From: Cyanobacteria bacterium UBA7694
GTDB taxonomy: Bacteria > Cyanobacteriota > Sericytochromatia > UBA7694
Assembly (NCBI GenBank): GCA_002482705.1
Contig: DLGM01000057.1
Coordinates: 1 to 5,916 of the forward strand
Reading direction: 5' to 3'
Length of the DNA stretch: 5,916 bases
The position numbers and the translations under genes were made by a program. Below, one piece after another: positions 1-5,915 of the stretch. Positions within the stretch are counted from its first letter, which is position 1. Each line of letters opens with the position of its first letter. The notes beneath the pieces are model-generated. The model was not told where the DNA came from and made no database searches. It worked only from the letters and a program-made list of their open reading frames with translations.

Positions 1-1
1 A

Positions 2-1675
2 GAAGAGCAGCTAACCATTATTAAGGACAGCGACCATGACCGCATCTTAGTTGCTGCAGGCCCAGGCAGTGGTAAAACGCGTATTCTGGTACATAAGGTT
101 GCAGCCCTGTTAATGCTGGAAGAAGTGAAGCCGGAACAGTTTTTGATGCTCACCTATTCACGGCCTGCAGCCCAAGAAATGCGTCAGCGTCTCAGTGAGT
201 TACTGGGATATAAGCCTTATTATTTAGATATTGCGACCTTTCACTCTTATGCTTTTCAATTGCTGGAAGCCCAAGGGGATGTCAGTCAACTCGACAAAAT
301 TATTGAACAGGCCACACTAGCCATTTTAGATGACACGTTGCCCCACCGTGCCCGCTTAGAACAGAAAAGCGTCATTTTGGTAGACGAATACCAGGATATT
401 TCTGAGCGTGAATACCGTTTCTTAAAAGCCATCTTAGAAGTTGCAGGAGAGGCCGGACAGCCCCGCGTGATTGTAGTTGGGGATGATGACCAAAATATCT
501 ATGACTTTCGTGGTTCATCTACCCGCTTTATGCGGGAATTTGCCAGTGATTTTGGTGCACATCGTTATTTTCTTTCCACCAATTATCGCAGTGCAGCCAA
601 TTTGGTTGATTTTAGCAATCAGTTCGTGCGGCGCTTTAAAGAGCGCATCAAAGAGGGGCACACACTGCTCCCTGTGCGTGCGGATATAGGTGAATTACAG
701 TGTATCGGCTATGAAAATGGCCAGTTTTTTGAGCCGGTGATTCAACACATTCAAGCAACCCATGTCTCTGGATCAGCAGCAGTTTTGTGTGCCACCAATG
801 AAGAGGCCCTGTTATTGACTACTTTACTTCAGCAGGCAGGGCTTCCAGCCCAGTTATTGATGGAGATGCCCCAGTTTAAGCTCTCAGCGCTTTTAGAACT
901 ACAGTTGTTCAGTTATTATCTGCGGCAACAGTTGCACCAAGAACATGGTTTGATTTCACCTGAACGCTGGCAGGAGTGCCGAAATAAGGTATTGTCACTG
1001 TGCCAACGTTCACAGTCGCTTCCGCTTTTTGAGCGGGTATTAAAGCTGTTCTTGGCCACTCAGGAACGTATTTTTTATGCAGACTGGCTGCATTGGCTGC
1101 ATGAAATGCGCTGGGAAGACTGCTACCCCGAAGCTGAGACTGGACAGATTTTGGTTGCTACCATGCACAAAGCCAAAGGCAAAGAGTTTGATCATGTGTA
1201 TGTCTACCTGGATCGGTTTAATCTTTCCGAACCAGGCAAAGAACGGGTATTATACGTGGCCATGACCCGTGCCCGTCACCGCTTATTCATCCATGGCCGC
1301 CAGGAGCTTATTCAGGCGATGGCTCCAGAATACCCATCACAAATGTATACCCATCCTTTTACCGCACCCCGGTCATTGGTGCTTCAATTGGGGCTGAAAG
1401 ATATTTTTCTGGGTGCAGCCAAAACTCAGCAGCGGGCTTTTTTGCGTTTAGTAGCGGGCTGTAAACTGGAGATCGCTGCGGTAGGGCTCATGCGAGAACC
1501 TCGGACGGGAGCTGAGATTCGTTTATCCCGGCGCAGCCAAGAACATTGGCAAAAGTTAAGGAGCCAGGGATACCAGCCTGTGTCTGCACAGTTGGGCTTT
1601 ATCGCTGTCTGGTGGGATGAACAAGAGCAAAAACAATATCGCATTCCCCTTCCAGAAATCCGATGGGAAAAGTAG
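2..1675 (+). CDS. UvrD/Rep-type superfamily 1 DNA helicase, C-terminal part (5' end outside window); possibly the tail of a RecQ-UvrD fusion
   Basis: The frame is open from base 2, so the ATG at 113 is internal: the Q-motif-like EEQLTII (2-22) and Walker A AGPGSGKT (56-79) lie upstream of it. In the 557 visible residues the SF1A motifs follow in order: Ia LMLTYSRPAA (from 48), Ib TFHSYA (79-84), II VDEYQD (127-132), III VVGDDDQNIYDFRG (158-171), IV LSTNYRS (191-197), V VATMHKAKGKEFDHV (385-399) and VI LYVAMTRAR (417-425). All key ATPase residues are present, so the motor looks functional, and 3'-5' unwinding or translocation is expected from the family. About 130 residues follow motif VI and end in an SAQLGFIAVWW...IPLPEIRWE block. 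From memory this resembles the end of 1,600-residue-class RecQ-UvrD fusions; that part is inference, since the N-terminus is not visible. A stand-alone UvrD-like helicase is the alternative. The stop is TAG at 1673-1675. Confidence 0.93.
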   Translation, partial: EEQLTIIKDSDHDRILVAAGPGSGKTRILVHKVAALLMLEEVKPEQFLMLTYSRPAAQEMRQRLSELLGYKPYYLDIATFHSYAFQLLEAQGDVSQLDKIIEQATLAILDDTLPHRARLEQKSVILVDEYQDISEREYRFLKAILEVAGEAGQPRVIVVGDDDQNIYDFRGSSTRFMREFASDFGAHRYFLSTNYRSAANLVDFSNQFVRRFKERIKEGHTLLPVRADIGELQCIGYENGQFFEPVIQHIQATHVSGSAAVLCATNEEALLLTTLLQQAGLPAQLLMEMPQFKLSALLELQLFSYYLRQQLHQEHGLISPERWQECRNKVLSLCQRSQSLPLFERVLKLFLATQERIFYADWLHWLHEMRWEDCYPEAETGQILVATMHKAKGKEFDHVYVYLDRFNLSEPGKERVLYVAMTRARHRLFIHGRQELIQAMAPEYPSQMYTHPFTAPRSLVLQLGLKDIFLGAAKTQQRAFLRLVAGCKLEIAAVGLMREPRTGAEIRLSRRSQEHWQKLRSQGYQPVSAQLGFIAVWWDEQEQKQYRIPLPEIRWEK

Positions 1676-1703
1676 TTGGAAATTAAAAGATAATGAATAA
1701 AAT
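1676..1703 (+). promoter_or_regulatory. Candidate sigma70 promoter for the 54-residue membrane protein gene
   Basis: TTGGAA (1676-1681) and TAAAAT (1698-1703) are separated by 16 bases in the AT-rich gap directly after the helicase stop codon. Transcription would begin near 1710, leaving only about 12 bases of leader that start at the ribosome binding site. AT-rich gaps give such matches by chance, so read-through from the helicase gene remains equally possible. Confidence 0.3.
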
Positions 1704-1721
1704 TGTAATGAGGAGACTATC

Positions 1722-1886
1722 ATGACTGCCGTCATTCGTTTTGCTGGAATTTTTTTACTGTTTTACCTGGTGTTCAACCGCATGATGATTTGGATGCACG
1801 TGCGCATGAGCGGGTGGCAGTTTATTGTGTTTATGATTGTACTGGCCTTAATGGTTGAATATGCTGTTGAGAAAATGAACCGATAA
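1722..1886 (+). CDS. Small membrane protein, 54 residues, two predicted transmembrane helices, function unknown
   Basis: ATG at 1722 is preceded by AGGAG (1711-1715) at six bases, and the frame runs to TAA at 1884-1886. The product begins MTAVIRFAGIFLLF. It has two hydrophobic stretches, about residues 3-19 and 31-47, separated by a short RMMIWMHVRMSGW loop carrying Arg and His. It ends in a charged EKMNR tail. It is rich in Met, Phe, Ile and Val and has no Cys. The good ribosome binding site, clean hydrophobic pattern and tight fit between neighbours (46 bases after the helicase, 5 bases before the convergent HNH stop) argue that it is real. I recognise no family. Small two-helix proteins next to nuclease or helicase genes can be toxins or membrane effectors, but nothing in the sequence proves this. 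Confidence 0.72.
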   Translation: MTAVIRFAGIFLLFYLVFNRMMIWMHVRMSGWQFIVFMIVLALMVEYAVEKMNR

Positions 1887-1891
1887 CCCGC

Positions 1892-3034
1892 CTAACGCCA
1901 CTCCCACCCCCTCACAAACCCCATATTGGCAGCAATTTGCTCCAGGGGAGTGAGGGTGTCGCGCAGGTGCTGGGCAAACCGGGCCTCCGGCATCTGCACC
2001 AGCGTTGGCAGATCACAACGGAACAGCAAAATATAATCCTCCAGGTGTTTGGCCGGGTTCTTTTCAGCCTTCAAGACCTGCTGCACACCCTGATACTGCA
2101 AGCGAATCACGGCCTCCAGATAACGCTGCAAATTGGGCAGCGCATCCGATTTGGCCGAATTAACTGATTTAGGTACGGGCACCAAATTCCAAAGCTGGTC
2201 ATGGCAGACAAAGCTCCAGGGAATGACGTGATCCAAAGAGAATTGCCCGGCATCCAGCGGCGTTTGTGAATAAGGGCAGTAGAAAGGCTGACGGTCGAGA
2301 ATTTTCTGCCAGTATTTGCGGGGTTGGTTGAGTGTGCGCGTCTGCGGAGGAAAGAGCTTTTCGGGAATATTGGGTACGCTCGGATTGCGGGTATACAAAT
2401 ACTCGCTCAAATTCCACAGCACAAAGTCTCGCACCACCCGATAATTGGTGGTCAGATACACAATCCAATCGGGGTGTAACTCTAGCAGGGTATCTCCCTG
2501 TGGCCCAGGCACCAGGCGATACAGGGGGGTCTCAGGCAGCCCAAAAGCCTGATCTGCCAGTTCGACAATACGCTTGTCTTTGGCATAATCCGGCAAGCCA
2601 CGCAGTTCGGCACTGAACCACGGGGTTAAAAAACGCTGGGGCACAAAGCGCTGCAACTGCTGAAAGCTGGATTGAAACTCGGCGTCGCGGTGCAAGAGTT
2701 GGATGGCCTCTTGCCACAGCACTTCGTGTTTGGGATGGGTGCCCAACTGCCGCTTGATTTTGAGCTGGTGGGCCAGTTGCCCCAGTTGGTCGATTGCCCC
2801 CAGATTCAGCTTGAACATATGTACCGGATACCACACCTGGGCAATCATCTCGGCGGTTAAAAAGTCGAGCGAAACGCGGTGCAAGTTGTTTTTGAGGGCT
2901 TCGAGAATGGCTAAAAACCAATAAAATTTATATGAATTGGTGGTATGGCGAAACACCGCCGCCAGTGAACGCACACCCAAGTCGGGCGATTCGGGCAGTT
3001 CCCAAAGTGATTTGTGAAAGGGGCTCAGTTGCAC
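1892..3034 (-). CDS. HNH endonuclease domain protein
   Basis: 380 residues from a GTG start at 3034, reading down to TAG at 1892-1894. The HNH core lies about two thirds along: FYCPYSQTPL, then FSLDHVIPWSF (the Asp-His of the first catalytic strand), then WNLVPVPKSVNSAKSDALP (the conserved Asn pair and Lys). Such domains cut DNA using one metal ion. Of the zinc-knuckle cysteines some HNH domains carry, only the first is present (CPYS instead of CxxC), so this is probably a non-zinc HNH. The N-terminal part carries HTTNSYKFYWFLAILEALK and a WYPVHMFKL stretch. I remember these from a family of HNH-domain proteins of about 350-400 residues with no settled function. GTG is preferred because GAGG (3040-3043) sits five bases upstream. 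An in-frame ATG at 3088 would give 398 residues but has no ribosome binding site, and the added 18 residues overlap a promoter-like stretch. Restriction or defence nuclease is the likeliest role, by inference. Confidence 0.85.
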   Translation of the reverse strand: MQLSPFHKSLWELPESPDLGVRSLAAVFRHTTNSYKFYWFLAILEALKNNLHRVSLDFLTAEMIAQVWYPVHMFKLNLGAIDQLGQLAHQLKIKRQLGTHPKHEVLWQEAIQLLHRDAEFQSSFQQLQRFVPQRFLTPWFSAELRGLPDYAKDKRIVELADQAFGLPETPLYRLVPGPQGDTLLELHPDWIVYLTTNYRVVRDFVLWNLSEYLYTRNPSVPNIPEKLFPPQTRTLNQPRKYWQKILDRQPFYCPYSQTPLDAGQFSLDHVIPWSFVCHDQLWNLVPVPKSVNSAKSDALPNLQRYLEAVIRLQYQGVQQVLKAEKNPAKHLEDYILLFRCDLPTLVQMPEARFAQHLRDTLTPLEQIAANMGFVRGWEWR

Positions 3035-3064
3035 AGTAACCTCAACAACAAAGGCTTGGAATTC

Positions 3065-3070
3065 AGTATA
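3065..3070 (-). promoter_or_regulatory. Candidate -10 element for the HNH gene
   Basis: TATACT on the minus strand lies 30 bases upstream of the GTG start. It would place the transcript start near 3058, with a leader of about 24 bases containing the GAGG site. No good -35 is seen at 16-18 bases (the best is TTAGAT), so this is weak. If real, it excludes the upstream ATG at 3088 as the start codon. Confidence 0.3.
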
Positions 3071-3113
3071 ACCGCATCTGTCATACACATCTAAAATAAG
3101 CTATATACAGCAA

Positions 3114-3142
3114 TTGTCGTGGCTGAAAGAGCCTGTTATGAT
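3114..3142 (+). promoter_or_regulatory. Sigma70-type promoter of the beta-barrel protein gene
   Basis: TTGTCG (3114-3119) and TATGAT (3137-3142) are spaced by the optimal 17 bases. The expected transcript start near 3149 leaves a leader of about 24 bases holding AAAGGA (3157-3162), ten bases before the ATG at 3173. The promoter overlaps the GTG at 3119 that would extend the reading frame, which is strong reason to reject that start. Confidence 0.6.
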
Positions 3143-3172
3143 AGACAAAAACATCCAAAGGAACCCCCGCCC

Positions 3173-3766
3173 ATGCCCTTGATCGCCCGCCTGACCGCTG
3201 CCCTGTGCGCCACCGCCCTGCTGAGTGCCCCCGCCTGGGCCTCTTCCATGCCCAAAGCCGATGCCAACCGCTCGTCCTTTGCCATTGGGGTCGGCCCCAG
3301 CGCCGCCCTCGATCTGGAGCTGTTTCCGCGCACCACCCTGGGCGTCTCCGCCGGGCTCCCCTTCCTCGTCAACGGCTGGACCGATCTCAGCAGCCGCTAC
3401 GACCTGCGCCTCATGACCAACCTGTTTGCCACCCCGCGCCACTACAGCTACGAAGACCGCTTTTTCCTCAGCCTCGTGCTCGGCGTCTGGGGCGACACCA
3501 ACTTCCGCGACCTGACCCTGTCACGCTGGCTCGGCATCGAAGTGGGCATTGCCATGGCCTTCCGCTTCAGCGACCAGTTCACGGCCCGGCTCAACATTGT
3601 GCCCGGCTACAACTTCTTCAACGGCAACATGAACCAGCTCGTCTTCCAAAACTTCTTCCCACCTGCGGCCGGGGCCGAACTCGCCTGGCACATCACCCCC
3701 AACCTCGAAGCCACCCTCGGCTACAACGGCCAGGGCGACATCCTGGGGTTCCGCTTCCGCATTTAA
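3173..3766 (+). CDS. Exported outer-membrane beta-barrel-like protein
   Basis: 197 residues from the ATG at 3173. The N-terminus is a typical Sec signal peptide: a short start with Arg6, a hydrophobic core LTAALCATALL, and an AWA|SS signal peptidase I site after residue 23. Cys12 does not sit in a proper lipobox, so a lipoprotein is unlikely. The mature part of about 174 residues is built of short amphipathic stretches with alternating hydrophobic and polar residues and Gly/Asn/Asp turns: SFAIGVGPSAALDLELF, TTLGVSAGLPFL, RFFLSLVLGVWGD, FTARLNIVPGYNFF, LEATLGYNG and the final ILGFRFRI. This is the look of a small (about eight-strand) outer-membrane barrel. The role is unknown; surface or structural porin-like is the broad guess. 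The gene is far more GC-rich than the helicase gene, with C/G-ending codons throughout, which suggests a different origin or high expression. It has its own promoter and stands between divergent and downstream units. Confidence 0.85.
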   Translation: MPLIARLTAALCATALLSAPAWASSMPKADANRSSFAIGVGPSAALDLELFPRTTLGVSAGLPFLVNGWTDLSSRYDLRLMTNLFATPRHYSYEDRFFLSLVLGVWGDTNFRDLTLSRWLGIEVGIAMAFRFSDQFTARLNIVPGYNFFNGNMNQLVFQNFFPPAAGAELAWHITPNLEATLGYNGQGDILGFRFRI

Positions 3767-3780
3767 GGGCAGTGCCCCTT
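3765..3780 (+). terminator. Weak stem-loop at the end of the barrel gene
   Basis: GGGC (3767-3770), loop AGT, and GCCC (3774-3777) form a four-pair GC stem starting at the stop codon. The flanking AA and TT could extend it past one bulged C. There is no proper T-run after it (CTTGTTC follows), so termination efficiency is doubtful. The right arm also touches the -35 of the next promoter. Confidence 0.25.
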
Positions 3781-3808
3781 GTTCGCGCAGCGCTAAAAAA
3801 ATTATAAT
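3779..3808 (+). promoter_or_regulatory. Sigma70-type promoter of the nucleotidyltransferase gene
   Basis: TTGTTC (3779-3784) and a consensus TATAAT (3803-3808) are spaced by 18 bases. The transcript would start near 3815, exactly at the ribosome binding site AAGGAGGAG (3815-3823), giving a leader of only about 12 bases before the ATG at 3827. The perfect -10 makes this credible, and it gives the gene its own transcript independent of the barrel gene. Confidence 0.5.
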
Positions 3809-3826
3809 CAGGGCAAGGAGGAGCCA

Positions 3827-4093
3827 ATGGTAGACGCAAAGCATATTGCCACCGCTGTTCGCCTGGCCCAGCAGCATGGGGTCACCCGGCTGATCCTGTT
3901 TGGCAGCGCACTCAACAGCCCAGAATCGGCCCATGATCTTGATCTTGCCTGCGACGGTTTAACAGGCTGGGATTTTTTTACCTTCTCGGCTGAGATTGAA
4001 GAAGCCTTGGATATACCCGTAGACATGGTGCCTCTTTCCCCGGCTTCTCCGTTCACCGCTAAAATTGAGCGAGAAGGAGTTGTCATTTTATGA
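3827..4093 (+). CDS. Minimal nucleotidyltransferase (MNT/MntA-like) domain protein
   Basis: 88 residues starting at the ATG at 3827, five bases after a near-perfect GGAGG. The polymerase-beta-type nucleotidyltransferase signature is complete: LILFGS (Gly26-Ser27), HDLDLACDG (Asp37 and Asp39, metal ligands) and VDMVPL (third Asp at 66). The usual 'SDxD' is 'HDLD' here, so His replaces the Ser before the first Asp. The whole protein is little more than the catalytic core, as in MntA antitoxins, which AMPylate and silence HEPN RNase toxins. In such pairs a HEPN gene normally lies directly next to the MNT gene. Here the next gene, four bases past the stop, is a PIN toxin on the opposite strand, and upstream is the barrel gene, so no HEPN partner is visible. 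It may be an orphan antitoxin, have a partner elsewhere, or act on another target. The fold assignment is firm; the partner and substrate are not. Confidence 0.87.
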   Translation: MVDAKHIATAVRLAQQHGVTRLILFGSALNSPESAHDLDLACDGLTGWDFFTFSAEIEEALDIPVDMVPLSPASPFTAKIEREGVVIL

Positions 4094-4097
4094 CATC

Positions 4098-4520
4098 TCA
4101 GAGCGGCTGCTCTTCCCAGTTTTCATACCGCAGGGAAGGCACACGGCTGAATTCACGGATATTTGCGGTGACTAAGATGAGATCATGAGCGAGTGCAATG
4201 GATGCAATCATGAGGTCATTCGGGCCGATGATCGAGCCGATTGAGGCCAGCCGTGCCCGAATATTTCCGTAAACGATTGCAGCAGAATCATCAAAGGAAA
4301 ATGAATGAAATGGGGCGAGAAATTGCTCTTGAACCAGACGACTTTGTTCAGGGTGTTTGCTCTTTGCCGCTCCATAAAATAATTCAGCCTTCACGACAGA
4401 ACAAACGCTAATTTCTTCTGGGCGACAGTGCATCAGCCTTTTTGCAATACCCAAGGATTGCCGACGGAGAAAGCGAATACATACGTTAGTATCCAGTAAA
4501 TACAACGGCTTTAGTTCCAC
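4098..4520 (-). CDS. vapC: VapC-type PIN-domain ribonuclease toxin
   Basis: 140 residues, a usual length for VapC. The four conserved PIN positions can be read: Asp10 in YLLDTNVCI, Glu46 in VKAELFYGA, Asp102 in GPNDLMIA and Asn120 in VTANIREFSRV. The ending RYENW is also typical. VapC toxins are Mg-dependent RNases that cut tRNA or rRNA and stop growth; the exact target here is unknown. The start is a GTG at 4520 lying inside the end of the antitoxin gene (10-base overlap, GTGGAACTAA). There is no strong ribosome binding site, so translation is probably coupled to the antitoxin, keeping toxin at or below antitoxin level. Its end faces the MNT gene with four bases between the stops and no visible terminator. 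Confidence 0.93.
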   Translation of the reverse strand: MELKPLYLLDTNVCIRFLRRQSLGIAKRLMHCRPEEISVCSVVKAELFYGAAKSKHPEQSRLVQEQFLAPFHSFSFDDSAAIVYGNIRARLASIGSIIGPNDLMIASIALAHDLILVTANIREFSRVPSLRYENWEEQPL

Positions 4521-4753
4521 TCTGATCTTACTTCAAACGGTAATTCTTCAGGCTCATCCCAAGTTTCATCGGACAAAGCACCATAGAATGTTTCGAAGTA
4601 ACCGGGCGGCCAACCTTGATTGACAGGCGTTTGTAGCGGCAACTCTGGCTCAATCCAAACAAATACGCGAACCTCTCTTGGGGCCAAGCCGGTTTCCAAA
4701 TGCAAATCGAGCGTTCCATCCGCTTGTACCTGTGCAGTTGTTTCGATACGCAT
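4511..4753 (-). CDS. Antitoxin of the PIN-toxin pair
   Basis: 80 residues. ATG at 4753 is preceded by GAGG at six bases on the minus strand. The N-terminal half has a short beta pattern (RIETTAQVQADGTLDLHLE, then PREVRVFVWIEPE), as in small antitoxins with a strand-rich or AbrB-like N-terminus. The C-terminal half has GWPPGYFETFYGALSDETW followed by an acidic tail. I recall the GWPPG-F-E-(F/Y)-G motif from antitoxins encoded directly upstream of VapC genes; it is presumably the segment that wraps the toxin active site. Order (antitoxin first) and overlap with the toxin are classical. Auto-repression by the complex is expected from the family, but no convincing operator repeat was found in the 58 bases upstream. 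A transcript coming from the gene at 4812 onward could also read through it, since both lie on the same strand. Confidence 0.87.
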   Translation of the reverse strand: MRIETTAQVQADGTLDLHLETGLAPREVRVFVWIEPELPLQTPVNQGWPPGYFETFYGALSDETWDEPEELPFEVRSEWN

Positions 4754-4811
4754 AGGACACCTCGCTCACTATTTCAAAAGTACATGACTGTTTTTGATCT
4801 TAACATGCATA

Positions 4812-5915
4812 CTATCTGCGCACCCGCTGCGCGCCATAGTTGTCTTCATCCTGATGGTTCTCGTAGCCTTGGCGGAAGGCCGTTTCGTAGATGTTTTGGC
4901 GGTCCTTGAAGGCCTCCATGGCGGCGCTGCCCGCCCCGCTGTTGGGTTCGCGCACCAGAAAAATTTGCTGCATCAGATCGCGGTAGCTGCTGGTAATGCC
5001 CTTTTCCCACTGATCCACCTGCTTGTACTCGCGCCCCTTCAGGAAATCGATGCCTTTTTTGCCGAGGCTGTCAATTTGCTTGACCCCGGATAACATAGAA
5101 ACGCCCTTGGTAAAGACCCGGGCAATAAACGCCCCCTGATCAATTTTTTTCTTGGCCGCTTTGCCCAGGCCCGCCACCGCCTGTTCACTGGCCCGCAGCA
5201 GATAACCGACCTGATGGCTGAGTTTGCTGACGGTTTCCATATCCGGGGGCTCTGCCAGCGCAGCCTCGGCATACTCCCGCGCAGAAGTGCCCAGAATTGT
5301 GCCCAGGGCGTCAGCGGCCTCATCGGGTTTGTCGGCATAATGGTGCATCATTTTGCCGAGGGCCTTGTCCAAAATCTGGCGATCCTCGCGGCTGCGCTCG
5401 GACATGTATTCTAGTTCTTTGACCACCCCATTGGGGTCGCTGCGCAGCAGCTTTTCGGCCAGCACGCCCGGAATGGGGTCTTTGTACGTTTCCATCGCCA
5501 GCTTTAAGAAGTGGGCCTTGGCCACCCCTGAGCCGGGGCCACTTAACTCACTGACCGCCTCGCCCAGCTCAAGCCACGCAATCGTTTGGAATATTCCGTA
5601 CGGGTTGGGATCTTCATGGCGCAGGGCTTGGCGCAAGCCTTCGTAAACGTGGGCTTCTAAAGCGCGGGCATTTTTGTGGGGGGATGCGGCCAGTAGGCGC
5701 AGGTCTTCGGCAATGTCTTTGAGTGCCGCTTCTTTGCCCACGCGCTGGGTTTGTTGCGCATTGGTGCCGCTGACCACGCGTTCGACCAGCTCTTTGGCAA
5801 TATCGTGGGTGCTGAGTTTTTGGTAGTGGCGCTGGGCCCAGCCGCTGCTGCCGCGATCCTGTAAGGCCTGTAAACGGTTTCCCACCGATTCTAAAGCGAC
5901 CAGCGTTTCACGGTC
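4812..5915 (-). CDS. Hypothetical helical protein, C-terminal part (5' end outside window)
   Basis: 367 residues are visible, ending at TAG (4812-4814). The frame stays open to the right edge (visible start DRETLVALES), so the GTG at 5885 is probably internal. I recognise no family. The sequence is rich in Ala, Leu, Glu, Lys and Arg and reads as a long series of amphipathic helices, for example EAALKDIAEDLRLLAAS, KAHFLKLAMETYK, LGKMMHHYADKPDEAADAL, REYAEAALAEPP and KLSHQVGYLLRAS. It has no cysteine and no obvious catalytic motif or membrane span. A basic stretch near residue 260 (GKAAKKKIDQ) and a charged Asp/Glu/Arg tail (QDEDNYGAQRVRR) stand out. This fits a cytoplasmic or secreted helical scaffold or repeat protein. 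The antitoxin gene follows 58 bases downstream on the same strand. Even, coding-type codon use over the full length supports a real gene; the function is open. Confidence 0.78.
   Translation of the reverse strand, partial: DRETLVALESVGNRLQALQDRGSSGWAQRHYQKLSTHDIAKELVERVVSGTNAQQTQRVGKEAALKDIAEDLRLLAASPHKNARALEAHVYEGLRQALRHEDPNPYGIFQTIAWLELGEAVSELSGPGSGVAKAHFLKLAMETYKDPIPGVLAEKLLRSDPNGVVKELEYMSERSREDRQILDKALGKMMHHYADKPDEAADALGTILGTSAREYAEAALAEPPDMETVSKLSHQVGYLLRASEQAVAGLGKAAKKKIDQGAFIARVFTKGVSMLSGVKQIDSLGKKGIDFLKGREYKQVDQWEKGITSSYRDLMQQIFLVREPNSGAGSAAMEAFKDRQNIYETAFRQGYENHQDEDNYGAQRVRR

Noticed and set aside
2532..2921. 129-codon minus-strand frame inside the HNH gene
   Set aside because: It is a shifted frame of the HNH coding sequence, with an Arg/Pro/Ala-rich product and no motif.
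3035..3088. ATG at 3088 as the start of the HNH protein
   Set aside because: It has no ribosome binding site and overlaps a -10-like TATACT, whereas GTG at 3034 has GAGG at five bases. It cannot be fully excluded.
3119..3172. GTG at 3119 as the start of the barrel protein, adding 18 residues
   Set aside because: It lies within the TTGTCG-17-TATGAT promoter, has no ribosome binding site, and would put a charged, Pro-rich stretch before an otherwise perfect signal peptide.
3205..3807. 200-codon plus-strand frame overlapping the barrel gene
   Set aside because: It is a shifted-frame shadow of GC-rich coding DNA: the product is mostly Arg, Pro, His and Leu with no domain pattern.
3521..3934. 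137-codon minus-strand frame opposite the barrel and MNT genes
   Set aside because: It is antisense to two well-supported genes, low in complexity (Glu/Val/Gly/Ala) and has no ribosome binding site.
4754..4811. Operator repeat or promoter for the toxin-antitoxin operon
   Set aside because: No inverted repeat with convincing arms and no promoter with both elements could be found in these 58 bases; TGTACT is the only weak -10 candidate.
5353..5646. 97-codon plus-strand frame opposite the helical protein
   Set aside because: It is a Ser/Pro/Leu-rich antisense shadow of the minus-strand gene, with no ribosome binding site or recognisable domain.
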